Shown here: positions 42,191 to 50,953 of the stretch, in pieces
Position numbering within the stretch: the stretch's first letter is position 1
How the letters are laid out: every line of letters starts with the position of its first letter
Assembly (NCBI RefSeq): GCF_014650755.1
Contig: NZ_BMVO01000015.1
Location: forward strand, 1 to 64,000
DNA from: Streptomyces chryseus
GTDB lineage: Bacteria; Actinomycetota; Actinomycetes; Streptomycetales; Streptomycetaceae
Direction of reading: 5' to 3'
Length of the DNA stretch: 64,000 bases
Translations under genes and position numbers: made by a program
Notes under the pieces: model-generated
Database searches by the model: none
What the model saw: only the letters and a program-made list of their open reading frames with translations
Told to the model about the DNA's origin: nothing

Positions 42191-43252
42191 ATGCCCGAAC
42201 TGCGTGTCGTGGCCGTCTCCAATGACGGCACACGACTGGTGCTGAAGGCTGCTGACAGCACGGAGTACACGCTTCCGATCGATGAGCGGCTGCGTGCCGC
42301 GGTGCGCAACGACCGCGCCCGTCTCGGCCAGATCGAGATCGAGGTGGAGAGCCACCTCCGCCCTCGGGACATCCAGGCGCGTATACGGGCCGGTGCCTCC
42401 GCGGAGGAGGTCGCCCAGCACGCCGGCATCCCTGTCGACCGTGTACGCCGCTTCGAAGGACCCGTGCTCGCCGAGCGCGCCTTCATGGCCGAGCGCGCGA
42501 GGAAGACCCCCGTACGCCGCCCCGGTGAGAACACCGGGACCGGGCCGCAGCTCGGTGAGGCGGTGCAGGAGCGACTGCTGCTGCGCGGCGCCGACAAGGA
42601 AACGGTCCTGTGGGACTCGTGGCGGCGCGACGACGGCACGTGGGAAGTGCTGCTGGTCTACCGCGTCGCGGGCGAGCCCCACTCCGCGAGCTGGACGTAC
42701 GACCCGCCCCGGCGGCTCGTACAGGCGGTGGACGACGAGGCGCGCGCGCTGATCGGCGAGACGGACGACACGGCCGCCGCGCCCGAGCCGAGCTTCCCGT
42801 TCGTGCCGCGGATCGCCCGGCTGCCCAGGGACCGGCCGTTGGACCGATCGCTCGACCGACAGCTGGAGCGGCCCGCCGCGCCCTCGTCCGACGTGGACGA
42901 AGCCGGCGGAGGCGAACGGGACTCGCTGACCAGCCTGCTGGAGGCGGTGCCGAGCTTCCGCGGCGACATGGTGGTGCCCGAGCGGCCGGCCCCGGCGTCC
43001 GAACCGCCGCCGACCGAACCCGAGTCGGCCGAGGAGCCGGAGGCCGAGGAGCCCGCCGCGTCCGCCGCTTCCGGAGCCGGTGCGGCGTACGCCGATGTGC
43101 TCATGCCGCGGGCCGTCGCCGGTCACCGCGACCGGCTCACCGGTACGACGGACCGCCAGGCGGAGGCCGACGGGGTGCGTCCCGGGCGGCGGGCCGCCGT
43201 ACCGAGCTGGGACGAGATCGTGTTCGGTACGCGTCGCAAGAAGCAGGACTAG
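42191..43252 (+). CDS. sepH: Cell division protein SepH
   Basis: A 353-residue cytosolic protein with an N-terminal DUF3071 domain. MPELRVVAVSNDGTRLVLKAAD opens it, and ARIRAGASAEEVAQHAGIPVDRVRRFEGPVLAERAFMAERAR, a helix-turn-helix, lies near residues 60-100. The rest is a disordered acidic/Pro-rich tail ending in the conserved short motif VPSWDEIVFGTRRKK. SepH binds FtsZ and stimulates its assembly during sporulation and vegetative septation in Streptomyces. ATG 42191 is preceded by GGAGG, five bases away. A strong terminator follows. Confidence 0.93.
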   Translation: MPELRVVAVSNDGTRLVLKAADSTEYTLPIDERLRAAVRNDRARLGQIEIEVESHLRPRDIQARIRAGASAEEVAQHAGIPVDRVRRFEGPVLAERAFMAERARKTPVRRPGENTGTGPQLGEAVQERLLLRGADKETVLWDSWRRDDGTWEVLLVYRVAGEPHSASWTYDPPRRLVQAVDDEARALIGETDDTAAAPEPSFPFVPRIARLPRDRPLDRSLDRQLERPAAPSSDVDEAGGGERDSLTSLLEAVPSFRGDMVVPERPAPASEPPPTEPESAEEPEAEEPAASAASGAGAAYADVLMPRAVAGHRDRLTGTTDRQAEADGVRPGRRAAVPSWDEIVFGTRRKKQD

Positions 43253-43261
43253 ACGCTTTGA

Positions 43262-43300
43262 GCGGAAGGGCCCGTACGTCCGGCGTACGGGCCCTTCCGC
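43262..43300. terminator. Terminator hairpin after sepH
   Basis: GCGGAAGGGCCCGTACG at 43262-43278 pairs perfectly with 43284-43300 around a 5-nt loop. It serves sepH and probably also the convergent rhodanese gene. Confidence 0.88.
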
Positions 43301-43326
43301 ATGCGGAGTTACCCTGCCCGCGCGAA

Positions 43327-44154
43327 TCAGCCGGGTTCGGCTCCGGTGGCCACCGGACGGGAGCCGTCGGCGGACCACTGCGACCACGACCCCACGTACA
43401 GCGCCGCCGGGATGCCCGCGACCTCCAGGGCCAGCACCTGCTGCGCGGCGGACACGCCCGAACCGCAGTAGACGCCGACCGGTCGGTCCCCGCCGGCGCC
43501 GAGGGACGTGAAGCGGGCGGCCAGTTCGGACGCCGGGAGCAGGCGGCCGTCGGCGCCGACGTTCTCCATGGTCGGGGCGGAGACCGCGCCCGGGATGTGG
43601 CCGGCGACGCGGTCGATCGGCTCCACCTCACCCCGGTACCGCTCGCCCGCCCGGGCGTCGAGCAGCAGTCCGGTGCGGGCCAGTTCGGCGGCCTGGTCGG
43701 CGTCGAGGAGCGGTACGGCACCGGGGACTGGCCGGAAATCGCCGGTCGCCGGGGCCGGGATCCCGGTCTCGACCGGGCCGGCCCACACCGCGAGGCCGCC
43801 GTCCAGGACCCGTACGTCGGGGTGGCCCGTCCAGCGCAGCATCCACCAGGCCCGCGCCGCCGCCCAGCCCTGCCCGCCGTCGTACACGACGACGGGGGTG
43901 TCGTGGCGGACGCCCGCGCGGCGCATGACCGCGCCGAACTCCTCGACGTCGGGGAGCGGGTGACGGCCGCCGGGACCGGGCGGATCGGCAAGTTCCGCTT
44001 CGAGGTCGACGAAGACGGCTCCGGGAAGGTGGCCCGCCTCGTACGCGGCACGGCCGTGCGGACCGCCCATCTGGTAGCGGACGTCCAGGAGAACCGGCGG
44101 CCGGTCGGCGGACAACTCGCCGACGAGTTCGGCTGCGGTGATGATGGCATTCAT
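43327..44154 (-). CDS. Two-domain rhodanese (sulfurtransferase)
   Basis: A 275-residue thiosulfate or 3-mercaptopyruvate sulfurtransferase. The N-terminal inactive domain has LLDVRYQMGG and VVVYDGGQGWAAARAWWML; the C-terminal domain has the active Cys loop in VYCGSGVSAA near residue 235, followed by GSWSQWS. The loop CGSGVSA is of the mercaptopyruvate/thiosulfate type. It moves a sulfane sulfur to cyanide or a thiol. ATG at 44154 has AAGG nine bases upstream; ATG at 44163 is an alternative. Confidence 0.9.
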   Translation of the reverse strand: MNAIITAAELVGELSADRPPVLLDVRYQMGGPHGRAAYEAGHLPGAVFVDLEAELADPPGPGGRHPLPDVEEFGAVMRRAGVRHDTPVVVYDGGQGWAAARAWWMLRWTGHPDVRVLDGGLAVWAGPVETGIPAPATGDFRPVPGAVPLLDADQAAELARTGLLLDARAGERYRGEVEPIDRVAGHIPGAVSAPTMENVGADGRLLPASELAARFTSLGAGGDRPVGVYCGSGVSAAQQVLALEVAGIPAALYVGSWSQWSADGSRPVATGAEPG

Positions 44155-44342
44155 ACCTGCCATCCTTGCGCAGCCTTCCCTGCGACCGGCACCGTGCGGC
44201 CATCGGGCCGGCACGGGATGAGAAATGCCAAATCGGGCATTCTCCTGCGGGAACCCTCAGAAAGCGGCGCGGCCGGGACGCGCGGCACGACAGGTGGTGC
44301 AAGCATCTGCACGGGCGCGCCCCGTCACGGCCCGATGTCACA

Positions 44343-44382
44343 CGGCTTCACGGCTCGACGGCTCGACGGCTTCGCGGCTTCA
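44343..44382. repeat. Five tandem copies of an 8-bp repeat
   Basis: The unit CGGCTYSR is repeated five times without gaps over 44343-44382 (CGGCTTCA, CGGCTCGA, CGGCTCGA, CGGCTTCG, CGGCTTCA). It lies about 55 bp before the VOC gene start, in the region between it and the divergent rhodanese gene. Confidence 0.7.
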
Positions 44383-44437
44383 CGACGGAGCGCCCGTTCC
44401 CGCACGACCACCACGATGGTCCGAGGAGAGAGTGACG

Positions 44438-45208
44438 ATGACCGAGGCAGCGACCCGGCGGCGGACGCCCGGTGCGCCCTGCTGGGTGAGTCTGATGGTG
44501 CACGGCCTGACCACTACCCAGGAGTTCTACGCGGCCCTGTTCGGCTGGGAGTTCCAGCCGGGGCCGCAGCAGCTCGGCCCGTACGTACGGGCGATGCTCG
44601 ACGGCAAGGAGATCGCGGGCATCGGACAACTGCCGCCCGACCGGCACCTGCCCATCGCCTGGACGCCGTACCTCGCGACCGACGACGCCGATCTCACGGC
44701 CGAGTCGATCCGCAGCCACGGCGGCACCGTTGGTGTCGGGCCGCTGGACGCGGGCGCCGCCGGCCGGATGGCGATCGCCTCCGACCCGGCGGGCGCGGTC
44801 TTCGGCGTCTGGCAGGCCGCGGCCCATCTCGGCACGGCGGTCGCCGGCAGCCACGGCACCCCGGTCTGGAACGAGCTGATGACGCGCGAGGCGTCCACAG
44901 TCGGCAAGTTCTACGCCGCCGTCTTCGGCTACGAGGTGGAGCCGGCCGACCCGGACCGGCTGACACTGCGTCTCGACGGCCGCCCGGTGGCGTCGGTGCG
45001 GGGCGTGGGCCAGGACCTGCCACGGGATCGCGGCGCGCACTGGATGACGTACTTCGAGGTCGCGGACACCGACGAGTCGGCCCGCCTGCTGATCGAGCTG
45101 GGCGGGCATGTGCTGCGGCCGCCCCACGCGACGGCCACCGGGCGCGCGGCGGCCGTCTCGGACCCCGAGGGCGCGGTGTTCACGATCGTGACGACGCCGG
45201 GCGGCTGA
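44438..45208 (+). CDS. VOC (glyoxalase/bleomycin resistance fold) protein, two domains
   Basis: A 256-residue protein with two vicinal-oxygen-chelate domains, residues 12-125 and 135-255. Each starts with a segment like TTQEFYAALFGWEF or STVGKFYAAVFGYEV and ends with DPAGAVFGVWQ or DPEGAVFTIVT. It resembles glyoxalase-like proteins near hydroxylase genes; the ligand is not known. ATG at 44438 follows GAGGAGAG. Its last 29 bases overlap the 3' end of the convergent thymidine kinase gene. Confidence 0.87.
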   Translation: MTEAATRRRTPGAPCWVSLMVHGLTTTQEFYAALFGWEFQPGPQQLGPYVRAMLDGKEIAGIGQLPPDRHLPIAWTPYLATDDADLTAESIRSHGGTVGVGPLDAGAAGRMAIASDPAGAVFGVWQAAAHLGTAVAGSHGTPVWNELMTREASTVGKFYAAVFGYEVEPADPDRLTLRLDGRPVASVRGVGQDLPRDRGAHWMTYFEVADTDESARLLIELGGHVLRPPHATATGRAAAVSDPEGAVFTIVTTPGG

Positions 45209-45872
45209 CCTGGTCGGTGAGGGAGGACGGGTCGACGGGCAGCACGTCGGGCGACAGGGCCCCGGCGTGCGCGGCGGCGGCCGTCATCCGGCGCCGGTGG
45301 TGGCGGCGGCACAGCACCTCGTAACCGATCTCGCCCGGTGGCTGGTTGACGTCGCCGACGACGACCTGGGCGCCTTCGACGACCATCTCGCCCCCTATGG
45401 TGCGGGCGTTGTGCGTGGCCCGCGCGCCGCACCAGCACAGCGCCTCGACCTGGAGCACCTCGACCCGGTCGGCGAGTTCGACCAGGCGCTGCGAGCCGGG
45501 GAAGAGCTTGGAGCGGAAGTCGGTGGTGATACCGAAGGCGAAGACGTCGAGCTCCAGGTCGTCGACGACGCGGGCGAGCTGGTCGATCTGCTCGCCGGCG
45601 AGGAACTGCGCCTCGTCGACGATCACGTAGTCGGCGCGGTTGCCCTGGGAGAGATGGGCGACGAGGTACGCGTAGAAGTCGAAGCCGTCGGCCGCCTCGA
45701 CGGCGTCGGTGACCAGGCCGAGGCGGGAGGAGAGCTTGCCCTCGCCCGCCCGGTCGTCGCGCGTGAAGATCATGCCCTGGAGGCCGCGGGTCGACCGGTT
45801 GTGCTCGATCTGAAGAGCGAGGGTGCTCTTTCCGCAGTCCATCGTTCCGGAGAAGAACACCAGCTCGGGCAT
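45180..45872 (-). CDS. tdk: Thymidine kinase
   Basis: A 230-residue thymidine kinase of the bacterial type II family: it phosphorylates thymidine with ATP. The P-loop is SGTMDCGKSTLA (near residue 8), the Mg-binding segment VIVDEAQFLAGEQID, and CWCGARATHNAR plus the later LCRRHH provide the Cys/His zinc lobe. A 30-residue tail past the lobe overlaps the VOC gene. It lies 44 bp after the upstream phosphodiesterase gene. Confidence 0.93.
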   Translation of the reverse strand: MPELVFFSGTMDCGKSTLALQIEHNRSTRGLQGMIFTRDDRAGEGKLSSRLGLVTDAVEAADGFDFYAYLVAHLSQGNRADYVIVDEAQFLAGEQIDQLARVVDDLELDVFAFGITTDFRSKLFPGSQRLVELADRVEVLQVEALCWCGARATHNARTIGGEMVVEGAQVVVGDVNQPPGEIGYEVLCRRHHRRRMTAAAAHAGALSPDVLPVDPSSLTDQVSRPASSRS

Positions 45873-45916
45873 GAGGGGTTGAGGACCTTTCGGGTCTGTA
45901 CGGGCGGAGGCGGGAG

Positions 45917-47104
45917 TTACGGGCGGACTTCGAGGAGCGGGACGAGCTGCTCGGTGGCGGTCATGGAACCGTGCATGCCCACCATCGCGGACTCGTGCGG
46001 CTCGCGGCGCGACGCGGTGACCACGACGTCGTCACGGGCCGCGGCGACGACGTCACCGATGCGCCCCCGCACCCGCTCGTCGACGTCCGGGCCGAACCAG
46101 CCGGCCGCGATCGCCTCGTCCCGGCTCGCCACCCAGAACTGCTCCCCCAGCACCTCGCGCCATACGGTGAGCACGTCGCTCTCGGCGCCCGGGACGGCGT
46201 ACACGTGACGGGCCCGGCCCTCGCCGCCCAGCAGGGCGACACCGGCGCCCAGCTCCCAGTCCTCGTCGAAGTCGATGCGCGACTCCTCGTCGAAAGGGAT
46301 GTCGATCATGCCGTGGTCGGCGGTGACGTAGAGGGCCGAGCGGGGCGGGAGCTGCTCGGCGAGGCGCTGGGCGAGCCGGTCGACGTACATCAGCTGGCCG
46401 CGCCAGGCGTCGGAGTCGATGCCGAAGCGGTGGCCCTTGCCGTCGACCTCGCTGTAGTACGTGTAGACGAGCGAGCGGTCCCCGGCGGCCAGTTCGGCGG
46501 CGGCCAGGTCCATCCGGTCCTCGCCGGTGAGCTTGCCGCGGAAGGTGCCGCCGCTCAGGGCGATCTTGGTCAGCGGGGTGTGCTGGAAGTCGGGCGAGGA
46601 CACCTGCGCGGTGCGCACGCCCGCGGCGTCCGCGAGCTGGAAGACGGTGGGGTACGGCTGCCAGACGTGCGGGTCGGTCCACGGCTTCCAGCGCAGCTGG
46701 TTCATCAGCGCGCCGGTCTCCGGGTCGCGGACGGTGTAGCCGGGCAGGCCGTGCGCGCCGGGCGGCAGGCCGGTGCCGACGGAGGCGAGCGAGGTCGCGG
46801 TGGTGGCGGGGAAGCCCGCCGTGAGCGGGCGGCCGGTGCCGCCGCGCGAGCTGCCGAGGAGGGAGTGGAGGTACGGGGCCTCCTCAGGATGCGCCTTGAT
46901 CTGCTCCCAGCCGAGGCCGTCGATCAGGAACACGCAGTTCCGGTCGGCGGGGGTCAGCTCGGGGATCGCGGCCGTCATGCCGGGTACGTCCATGCCTGCC
47001 GCCAGAGTCGGCAGGAGGTCGGCGAGCGAGCCGGTGCCGTACTCGGGGACGGGCGCGGTGTCCAGGGCGAGCGGGACCGGGTCGGACCAGGCGGGCTGCG
47101 CCAT
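45917..47104 (-). CDS. Alkaline phosphatase superfamily phosphodiesterase
   Basis: A 395-residue enzyme of the nucleotide pyrophosphatase/phosphodiesterase branch. VFLIDGLGWEQI (metal Asp) and GFPATTATSLASVGTG (Thr nucleophile near residue 98) mark the active site. YYSEVDGKGHRFG and TADHGMIDIP provide the other metal ligands. No signal peptide is present, so it acts in the cytoplasm, unlike many relatives. The substrate is unknown. Its ATG shares one base with the stop of the upstream DUF5998 gene (TGATG), so the two are coupled. Confidence 0.88.
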   Translation of the reverse strand: MAQPAWSDPVPLALDTAPVPEYGTGSLADLLPTLAAGMDVPGMTAAIPELTPADRNCVFLIDGLGWEQIKAHPEEAPYLHSLLGSSRGGTGRPLTAGFPATTATSLASVGTGLPPGAHGLPGYTVRDPETGALMNQLRWKPWTDPHVWQPYPTVFQLADAAGVRTAQVSSPDFQHTPLTKIALSGGTFRGKLTGEDRMDLAAAELAAGDRSLVYTYYSEVDGKGHRFGIDSDAWRGQLMYVDRLAQRLAEQLPPRSALYVTADHGMIDIPFDEESRIDFDEDWELGAGVALLGGEGRARHVYAVPGAESDVLTVWREVLGEQFWVASRDEAIAAGWFGPDVDERVRGRIGDVVAAARDDVVVTASRREPHESAMVGMHGSMTATEQLVPLLEVRP

Positions 47105-47700
47105 CAGCGGTCGGCCGCGGCGGTCGCTTCGGAGAGCGCCTGGGCGAAGGCGAGCGTCTGGCGCACGGTGTCCGGACCGTCGCCGGCCTCGCTGACGCGC
47201 AGGCTCAGGTCGTCGGCGGTGGTGTTGCCGGTGTACCCGTGGTCCGCCTCGCAGTTGGGGTCGCCGCAGGCGGCGGGCTCCAGGTCGATGCGGGACACGG
47301 CGCCCCAGCCGATGGTCAGGACGACCTCGCGGGGCAGGGTGCCCGGAACGTACTTCTCCGGATTGGCCACGACGCGGCTGACCACGACGGAGGAGATCCG
47401 GTCGAGCTTGACCGACTCGGTGGAGGTGGTGGCGTACGGCGCCGGGGAGGTGGTGTCGGCGGCCTGCTCGTCGGTGTGGCTGACGATGAAGCGGTTGCCG
47501 GTCAGGACGAGGACCGTGACGTGCCGGCGGACCTCGTTGGAGTCGAACGTCGTCTCCTGGTGCACGAGGTAGGAGGCGACCGGTTCGCCGCCTACAGCGG
47601 CCTCCACCGCTTCGGCCACGAGGGCCGGGTAGTAGCCGCTGCGCTCGATAGCCGCGCGCAGCCCCTGGGTCGTCGTACCGGTCTTCGCCATGTCCTCCAT
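47104..47700 (-). CDS. DUF5998 family protein
   Basis: A 198-residue soluble protein (195 if the ATG at 47691 is used) similar to actinobacterial DUF5998 proteins that sit just upstream of this phosphodiesterase. Segments such as VASYLVHQETTFDSNEVRRHVTVLVLTGNRFIVSHTDE and a Cys/His cluster (ACGDPNCEADHGY) are visible. The cluster may bind metal. Function unknown. Neither start has a clear ribosome site. Confidence 0.75.
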   Translation of the reverse strand: MEDMAKTGTTTQGLRAAIERSGYYPALVAEAVEAAVGGEPVASYLVHQETTFDSNEVRRHVTVLVLTGNRFIVSHTDEQAADTTSPAPYATTSTESVKLDRISSVVVSRVVANPEKYVPGTLPREVVLTIGWGAVSRIDLEPAACGDPNCEADHGYTGNTTADDLSLRVSEAGDGPDTVRQTLAFAQALSEATAAADR

Positions 47701-47732
47701 CCTACGGGGCGCTGGGGGCCGTCATGCCGGGG

Positions 47733-50700
47733 TCAGTAGCTCGGCAGGCGGCGGGGGCCGAGGTCGTCGCGGGCCGGCGGGGGCGCGAGGCGTACGGTCG
47801 CGCCGAGGACGGACAGGCCCTGCGGGGCGACGACCACGGGTTCCAGGGCGATCCCGACCACTTCCGGATGGTCGTCGACGAGCCGGGACACCCGCAGCAG
47901 GAGCTGTTCGAGCGCGGCGGTGTCGACCGGGTCCGAGCCGCGCCAGCCGAAGAGGAGCGGTGCGGTCCGGATCGATCTGATGAGCTCGGCGGCGTCCCGG
48001 TCGGTGGCCGGGACCAGCCGGTGGGCGACGTCCCCGAGCAGTTCGGAGGCCGCTCCGGCCAGCCCGAAGGAGAGCACGGCCCCGGCGGCGGCGTCGATGG
48101 ACGCCCTGACCACGGTGTCGACGCCGCGGGGGGCCATGGCCTGGACGACGAGCTGGAGCTCCTCGGGCTTGCCCAGGGCCTCGGTCAACTCGCGGTAGGA
48201 CCGCCGCAGTTCCTGCTCGTCGGCCAGGTCGAGGCGTACGGCGCCGAGGTCGGGGCGGTGGCGCAGGTGCGGGGCGGTGGTCTTGAGCGCGACGGGGTAA
48301 CCGAGCCGGGCGGCCGCGGCTACGGCGGCGTCGGGCCCGGGTGCGGGCAGGGTCGGCCGTACGTCGATCCCGTACCGCCCGAGGAGTTCGCGGGCGGCGT
48401 CGTCGGTGAGGGGGACGGCCCGGGGGGTGGCGGCGGGGGCGTCCTGCCCGAGCAGCGCGCCGATCTGGGCGGCGGCCCCGGCCTCGTCGATGTCGTCGTA
48501 CTGGGGCACCCGCCCGGGATCGGCGGCCTGGCGCCGCCACTGCGCGTACTTGACCGCCTCGGCGAGCGCGCGGACGGCCCGCTCGGCGGCGGGGTAGGCG
48601 GGGATGCGCCGCCGGTCGACGTCCCCGGTGGGCGGGGCGGCGGCGTGTTCCGCACCCGGCGCGTTCCCGGCTGTCACCTCCGCGGCTGCGCCGGGTGCGG
48701 GGGCCTCCTCGCGCGCGGCCGCGTCCGGGTTCGGCCCGTCCGGCTTCTGAGGACCGGGGGCCGCGGCGCCGCCGCGCGGCGGCGCCGCGGAGTGTCCCTG
48801 CGGAAAGGGGCGGGCAGGGGAAGAGCTGCGCGCAGCGGCTCCCGCGCCCGGTGGCGGAACCGGGCCGGCCCCCGCTGCCGGGGCCTGCGGCCGGCGTGCC
48901 GTGCTCGTCGCGGCGGCGAGGGCGTCGGCCAGGGCGCCCATCTCCACATGGACGACCGCCACCGGCTTCGCCGGTCCCGTCGCCGCCCCCTCCCGCAGCG
49001 CCGCCGCCAGCACCTCGCCGTCGCCGGACTCCGTCGCACCGTTCTCGCCGACCCACGGAATGGCCGTGACCACGACCGCGTCGCACGCGTCGTCCGCCAG
49101 CGCCCCGGCCAGCGCCGCGCGGAAGTCCTCCGGCGTCGCGGCCGTGGTGAGGTCGAGCGGGGGAAGCGGACGAAGGCCCTCCGCCAGGCAGGCGTCGTAC
49201 GTCAGGAGGCCGAGGGACTCCGAGTTGCCGAGGATCCCGACCCGCGGCCCCGCCGGCAGGGGCTGGCCCGCCAGCAGCAACCCCGCGTCGACGAGCTCGG
49301 TGACGGTGTCGACGCGGATCACCCCCGCCTGGCGCAGCAGCGCGGACACCGTGGCGTCCGGGATGCGCGTGGCCGGCACCGCGTGCCCCGGCGGCGTGCT
49401 CCCGCTGTGGCGCGCGCCCTTCACCACGACGACCGGCTTCTCCGCCGCCGTGCGCCGGGCGAGGCGCGTGAACTTGCGCGGGTTGCCGATCGACTCCAGG
49501 TAGAGGAGGACGACGTCGGTGTCGGGGTCGTCGTACCAGTACTGGAGGAAGTCGTTGCCGGAGACGTCCGCGCGGTTTCCGGACGAGATGAAGGACGAGA
49601 GGCCCGCGCCCCGGCGGTAGAGCCCCGACAGCAGCGCGATGCCGATCGCGCCGGACTGGGTGAAAAGACCGATGCGGCCGCGCGCGGGCGGTTCCGGCGC
49701 GAGGGAGGCGTTGAGGCGTACCGCATCCGAGGTGTTGATGATCCCGAAGGCGTTCGGGCCGATGATGCGCATGCCGTACGAACGGGCCTGCCGCACCAGT
49801 TCGCGCTGGCGCGCCCGCCCCTCGGCGCCGCTCTCGGCGTACCCGGCGGACAGGACGACCAGGCCCTGGACGCCGCTCTCGCCGCAGTCCGCGACGACCT
49901 CCGGCACCCGTTCGGCCGGTACGGCCACCACCGCGAGGTCGACGGCCTCGCCGATCCCGGCGACCGAGCGGTGCGCGGGCACGCCGTCCAGCTCGGTGAG
50001 GTCCTCGGGGAAGGCCCGGTTCACGGCGTACGCGCGCCCGGTGAATCCGGCGGCGAGCAGGTTGCGCAGGACCGTACGCCCCACCCCGCCCGGCGCGCGC
50101 CCCGCCCCCACGACCGCGACCGAGCCGGGGCCGAGCAGGCGCTGGACGGAGCGGGACTCCGCGCGGTGTTCGCGGGCGCGCTGCACGGCGACGGAGCGGT
50201 CGGTCGGCTCCAGGTCGAATTCGAGGTGGACGACGCCGTCCTCGAAGCTGCGCTTCTGGGTGTAGCCCGCGTCTGTGAACACCTTGATCATCTTGGTGTT
50301 GGCGGGCAGCACCTCCGCCACGAAGCGCCGGATGCCGCGCTCGCGCGCGACCGCGCCGATGTGTTCGAGCAGGGCGGAGGCGACGCCGCGCCCCTGGTGG
50401 GCGTCCTGGACGAGGAAGGCGACCTCGGCGAGGTCGGCGTCGGAGCCGGACGAGGGGCGGCCCTGGGCGTTGATCCGGTCGTACCGGACGGTGGCGATGA
50501 ACTCACCGCCGACCGTGGCGGCCAGACCCACCCGGTCCACGTAGTCGTGGTGGGTGAAGCGGTGCACGTCCTTGGCGGAGAGGCGGGGGTACGGCGCGAA
50601 GAAGCGGTAGTACTTCGACTCGTCCGACACCTGCTCGTAGAAGCTGACCAGGCGCTGCGCGTCGTCGGCGGTGATGGGGCGGATCCGCGCCGTGCCTCCG

Positions 50701-50789
50701 TCACGGAGCACCACGTCGGCTTCCCAGTGGGCCGGGTACGTGTGGTGCACGTCGTGGTCCTGCGAGGGCCGCTGCGGCGAGGGCTGCAT
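47733..50789 (-). CDS. GNAT plus NDP-forming acyl-CoA synthetase-like protein acetyltransferase
   Basis: A 1018-residue multi-domain protein. Residues 30-190 are a GNAT acetyltransferase (VAFLVQDAHQGRGVASALLEHI, the acetyl-CoA loop). Residues 220-620 are a CoA-binding/ligase region (SVAVVGAGRAPGGVGRTVLRNLLAAGF, LFTQSGAIGIALL, GILGNSESLG). A long Ala/Pro/Gly insert near residues 630-730 joins an ATP-grasp-like domain (YPVALKTTAPHLRHRPDLGAVRLDL). The order GNAT first, then acyl-CoA-synthetase-like domain fits Streptomyces lysine acetyltransferases such as SlPatA, which acetylate acetyl-CoA synthetase and other enzymes. The synthetase half is probably regulatory. It is divergent from ptsH. Confidence 0.9.
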   Translation of the reverse strand: MQPSPQRPSQDHDVHHTYPAHWEADVVLRDGGTARIRPITADDAQRLVSFYEQVSDESKYYRFFAPYPRLSAKDVHRFTHHDYVDRVGLAATVGGEFIATVRYDRINAQGRPSSGSDADLAEVAFLVQDAHQGRGVASALLEHIGAVARERGIRRFVAEVLPANTKMIKVFTDAGYTQKRSFEDGVVHLEFDLEPTDRSVAVQRAREHRAESRSVQRLLGPGSVAVVGAGRAPGGVGRTVLRNLLAAGFTGRAYAVNRAFPEDLTELDGVPAHRSVAGIGEAVDLAVVAVPAERVPEVVADCGESGVQGLVVLSAGYAESGAEGRARQRELVRQARSYGMRIIGPNAFGIINTSDAVRLNASLAPEPPARGRIGLFTQSGAIGIALLSGLYRRGAGLSSFISSGNRADVSGNDFLQYWYDDPDTDVVLLYLESIGNPRKFTRLARRTAAEKPVVVVKGARHSGSTPPGHAVPATRIPDATVSALLRQAGVIRVDTVTELVDAGLLLAGQPLPAGPRVGILGNSESLGLLTYDACLAEGLRPLPPLDLTTAATPEDFRAALAGALADDACDAVVVTAIPWVGENGATESGDGEVLAAALREGAATGPAKPVAVVHVEMGALADALAAATSTARRPQAPAAGAGPVPPPGAGAAARSSSPARPFPQGHSAAPPRGGAAAPGPQKPDGPNPDAAAREEAPAPGAAAEVTAGNAPGAEHAAAPPTGDVDRRRIPAYPAAERAVRALAEAVKYAQWRRQAADPGRVPQYDDIDEAGAAAQIGALLGQDAPAATPRAVPLTDDAARELLGRYGIDVRPTLPAPGPDAAVAAAARLGYPVALKTTAPHLRHRPDLGAVRLDLADEQELRRSYRELTEALGKPEELQLVVQAMAPRGVDTVVRASIDAAAGAVLSFGLAGAASELLGDVAHRLVPATDRDAAELIRSIRTAPLLFGWRGSDPVDTAALEQLLLRVSRLVDDHPEVVGIALEPVVVAPQGLSVLGATVRLAPPPARDDLGPRRLPSY
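48761..48790. repeat. Perfect 30-bp palindrome within acetyltransferase gene
   Basis: CCGCGGCGCCGCCGC at 48761-48775 is followed directly by its exact reverse complement at 48776-48790, with no loop. It lies in the stretch that codes for the Ala/Pro/Gly linker. Confidence 0.82.
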
Positions 50790-50893
50790 GACGAAAGCCT
50801 ACGGGTCGCGGGCCCGCCCGGGGCAAGGCAGGCTGAGGCCGCGGCGCGGGGCCGGCCCGGGCTGGGGCACAGCCGCCGCGTACGACGTGAGAG

Positions 50894-50930
50894 ACTGGTC
50901 TAGACAACCGATAGGCTGGTCTGGACAACC
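50894..50930 (+). promoter_or_regulatory. Two tandem DasR-type operators (dre) upstream of ptsH
   Basis: ACTGGTCTAGACAACC at 50894-50909 and GCTGGTCTGGACAACC at 50915-50930 both resemble the dre consensus ACTGGTCTAGACCACT. They are 21 bp apart, two helical turns. The second ends 23 bp before the ATG of ptsH. DasR, the GntR-family N-acetylglucosamine regulator, is known to control pts genes in S. coelicolor. Confidence 0.87.
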
Positions 50931-50953
50931 GTTAGAACATGAAGGGCAACACC

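Noticed and set aside
42610..45324. Plus-strand 904-codon open frame across sepH, rhodanese and VOC genes
   Set aside because: It crosses three well-supported genes and a strong terminator in another frame, with no recognisable domain.
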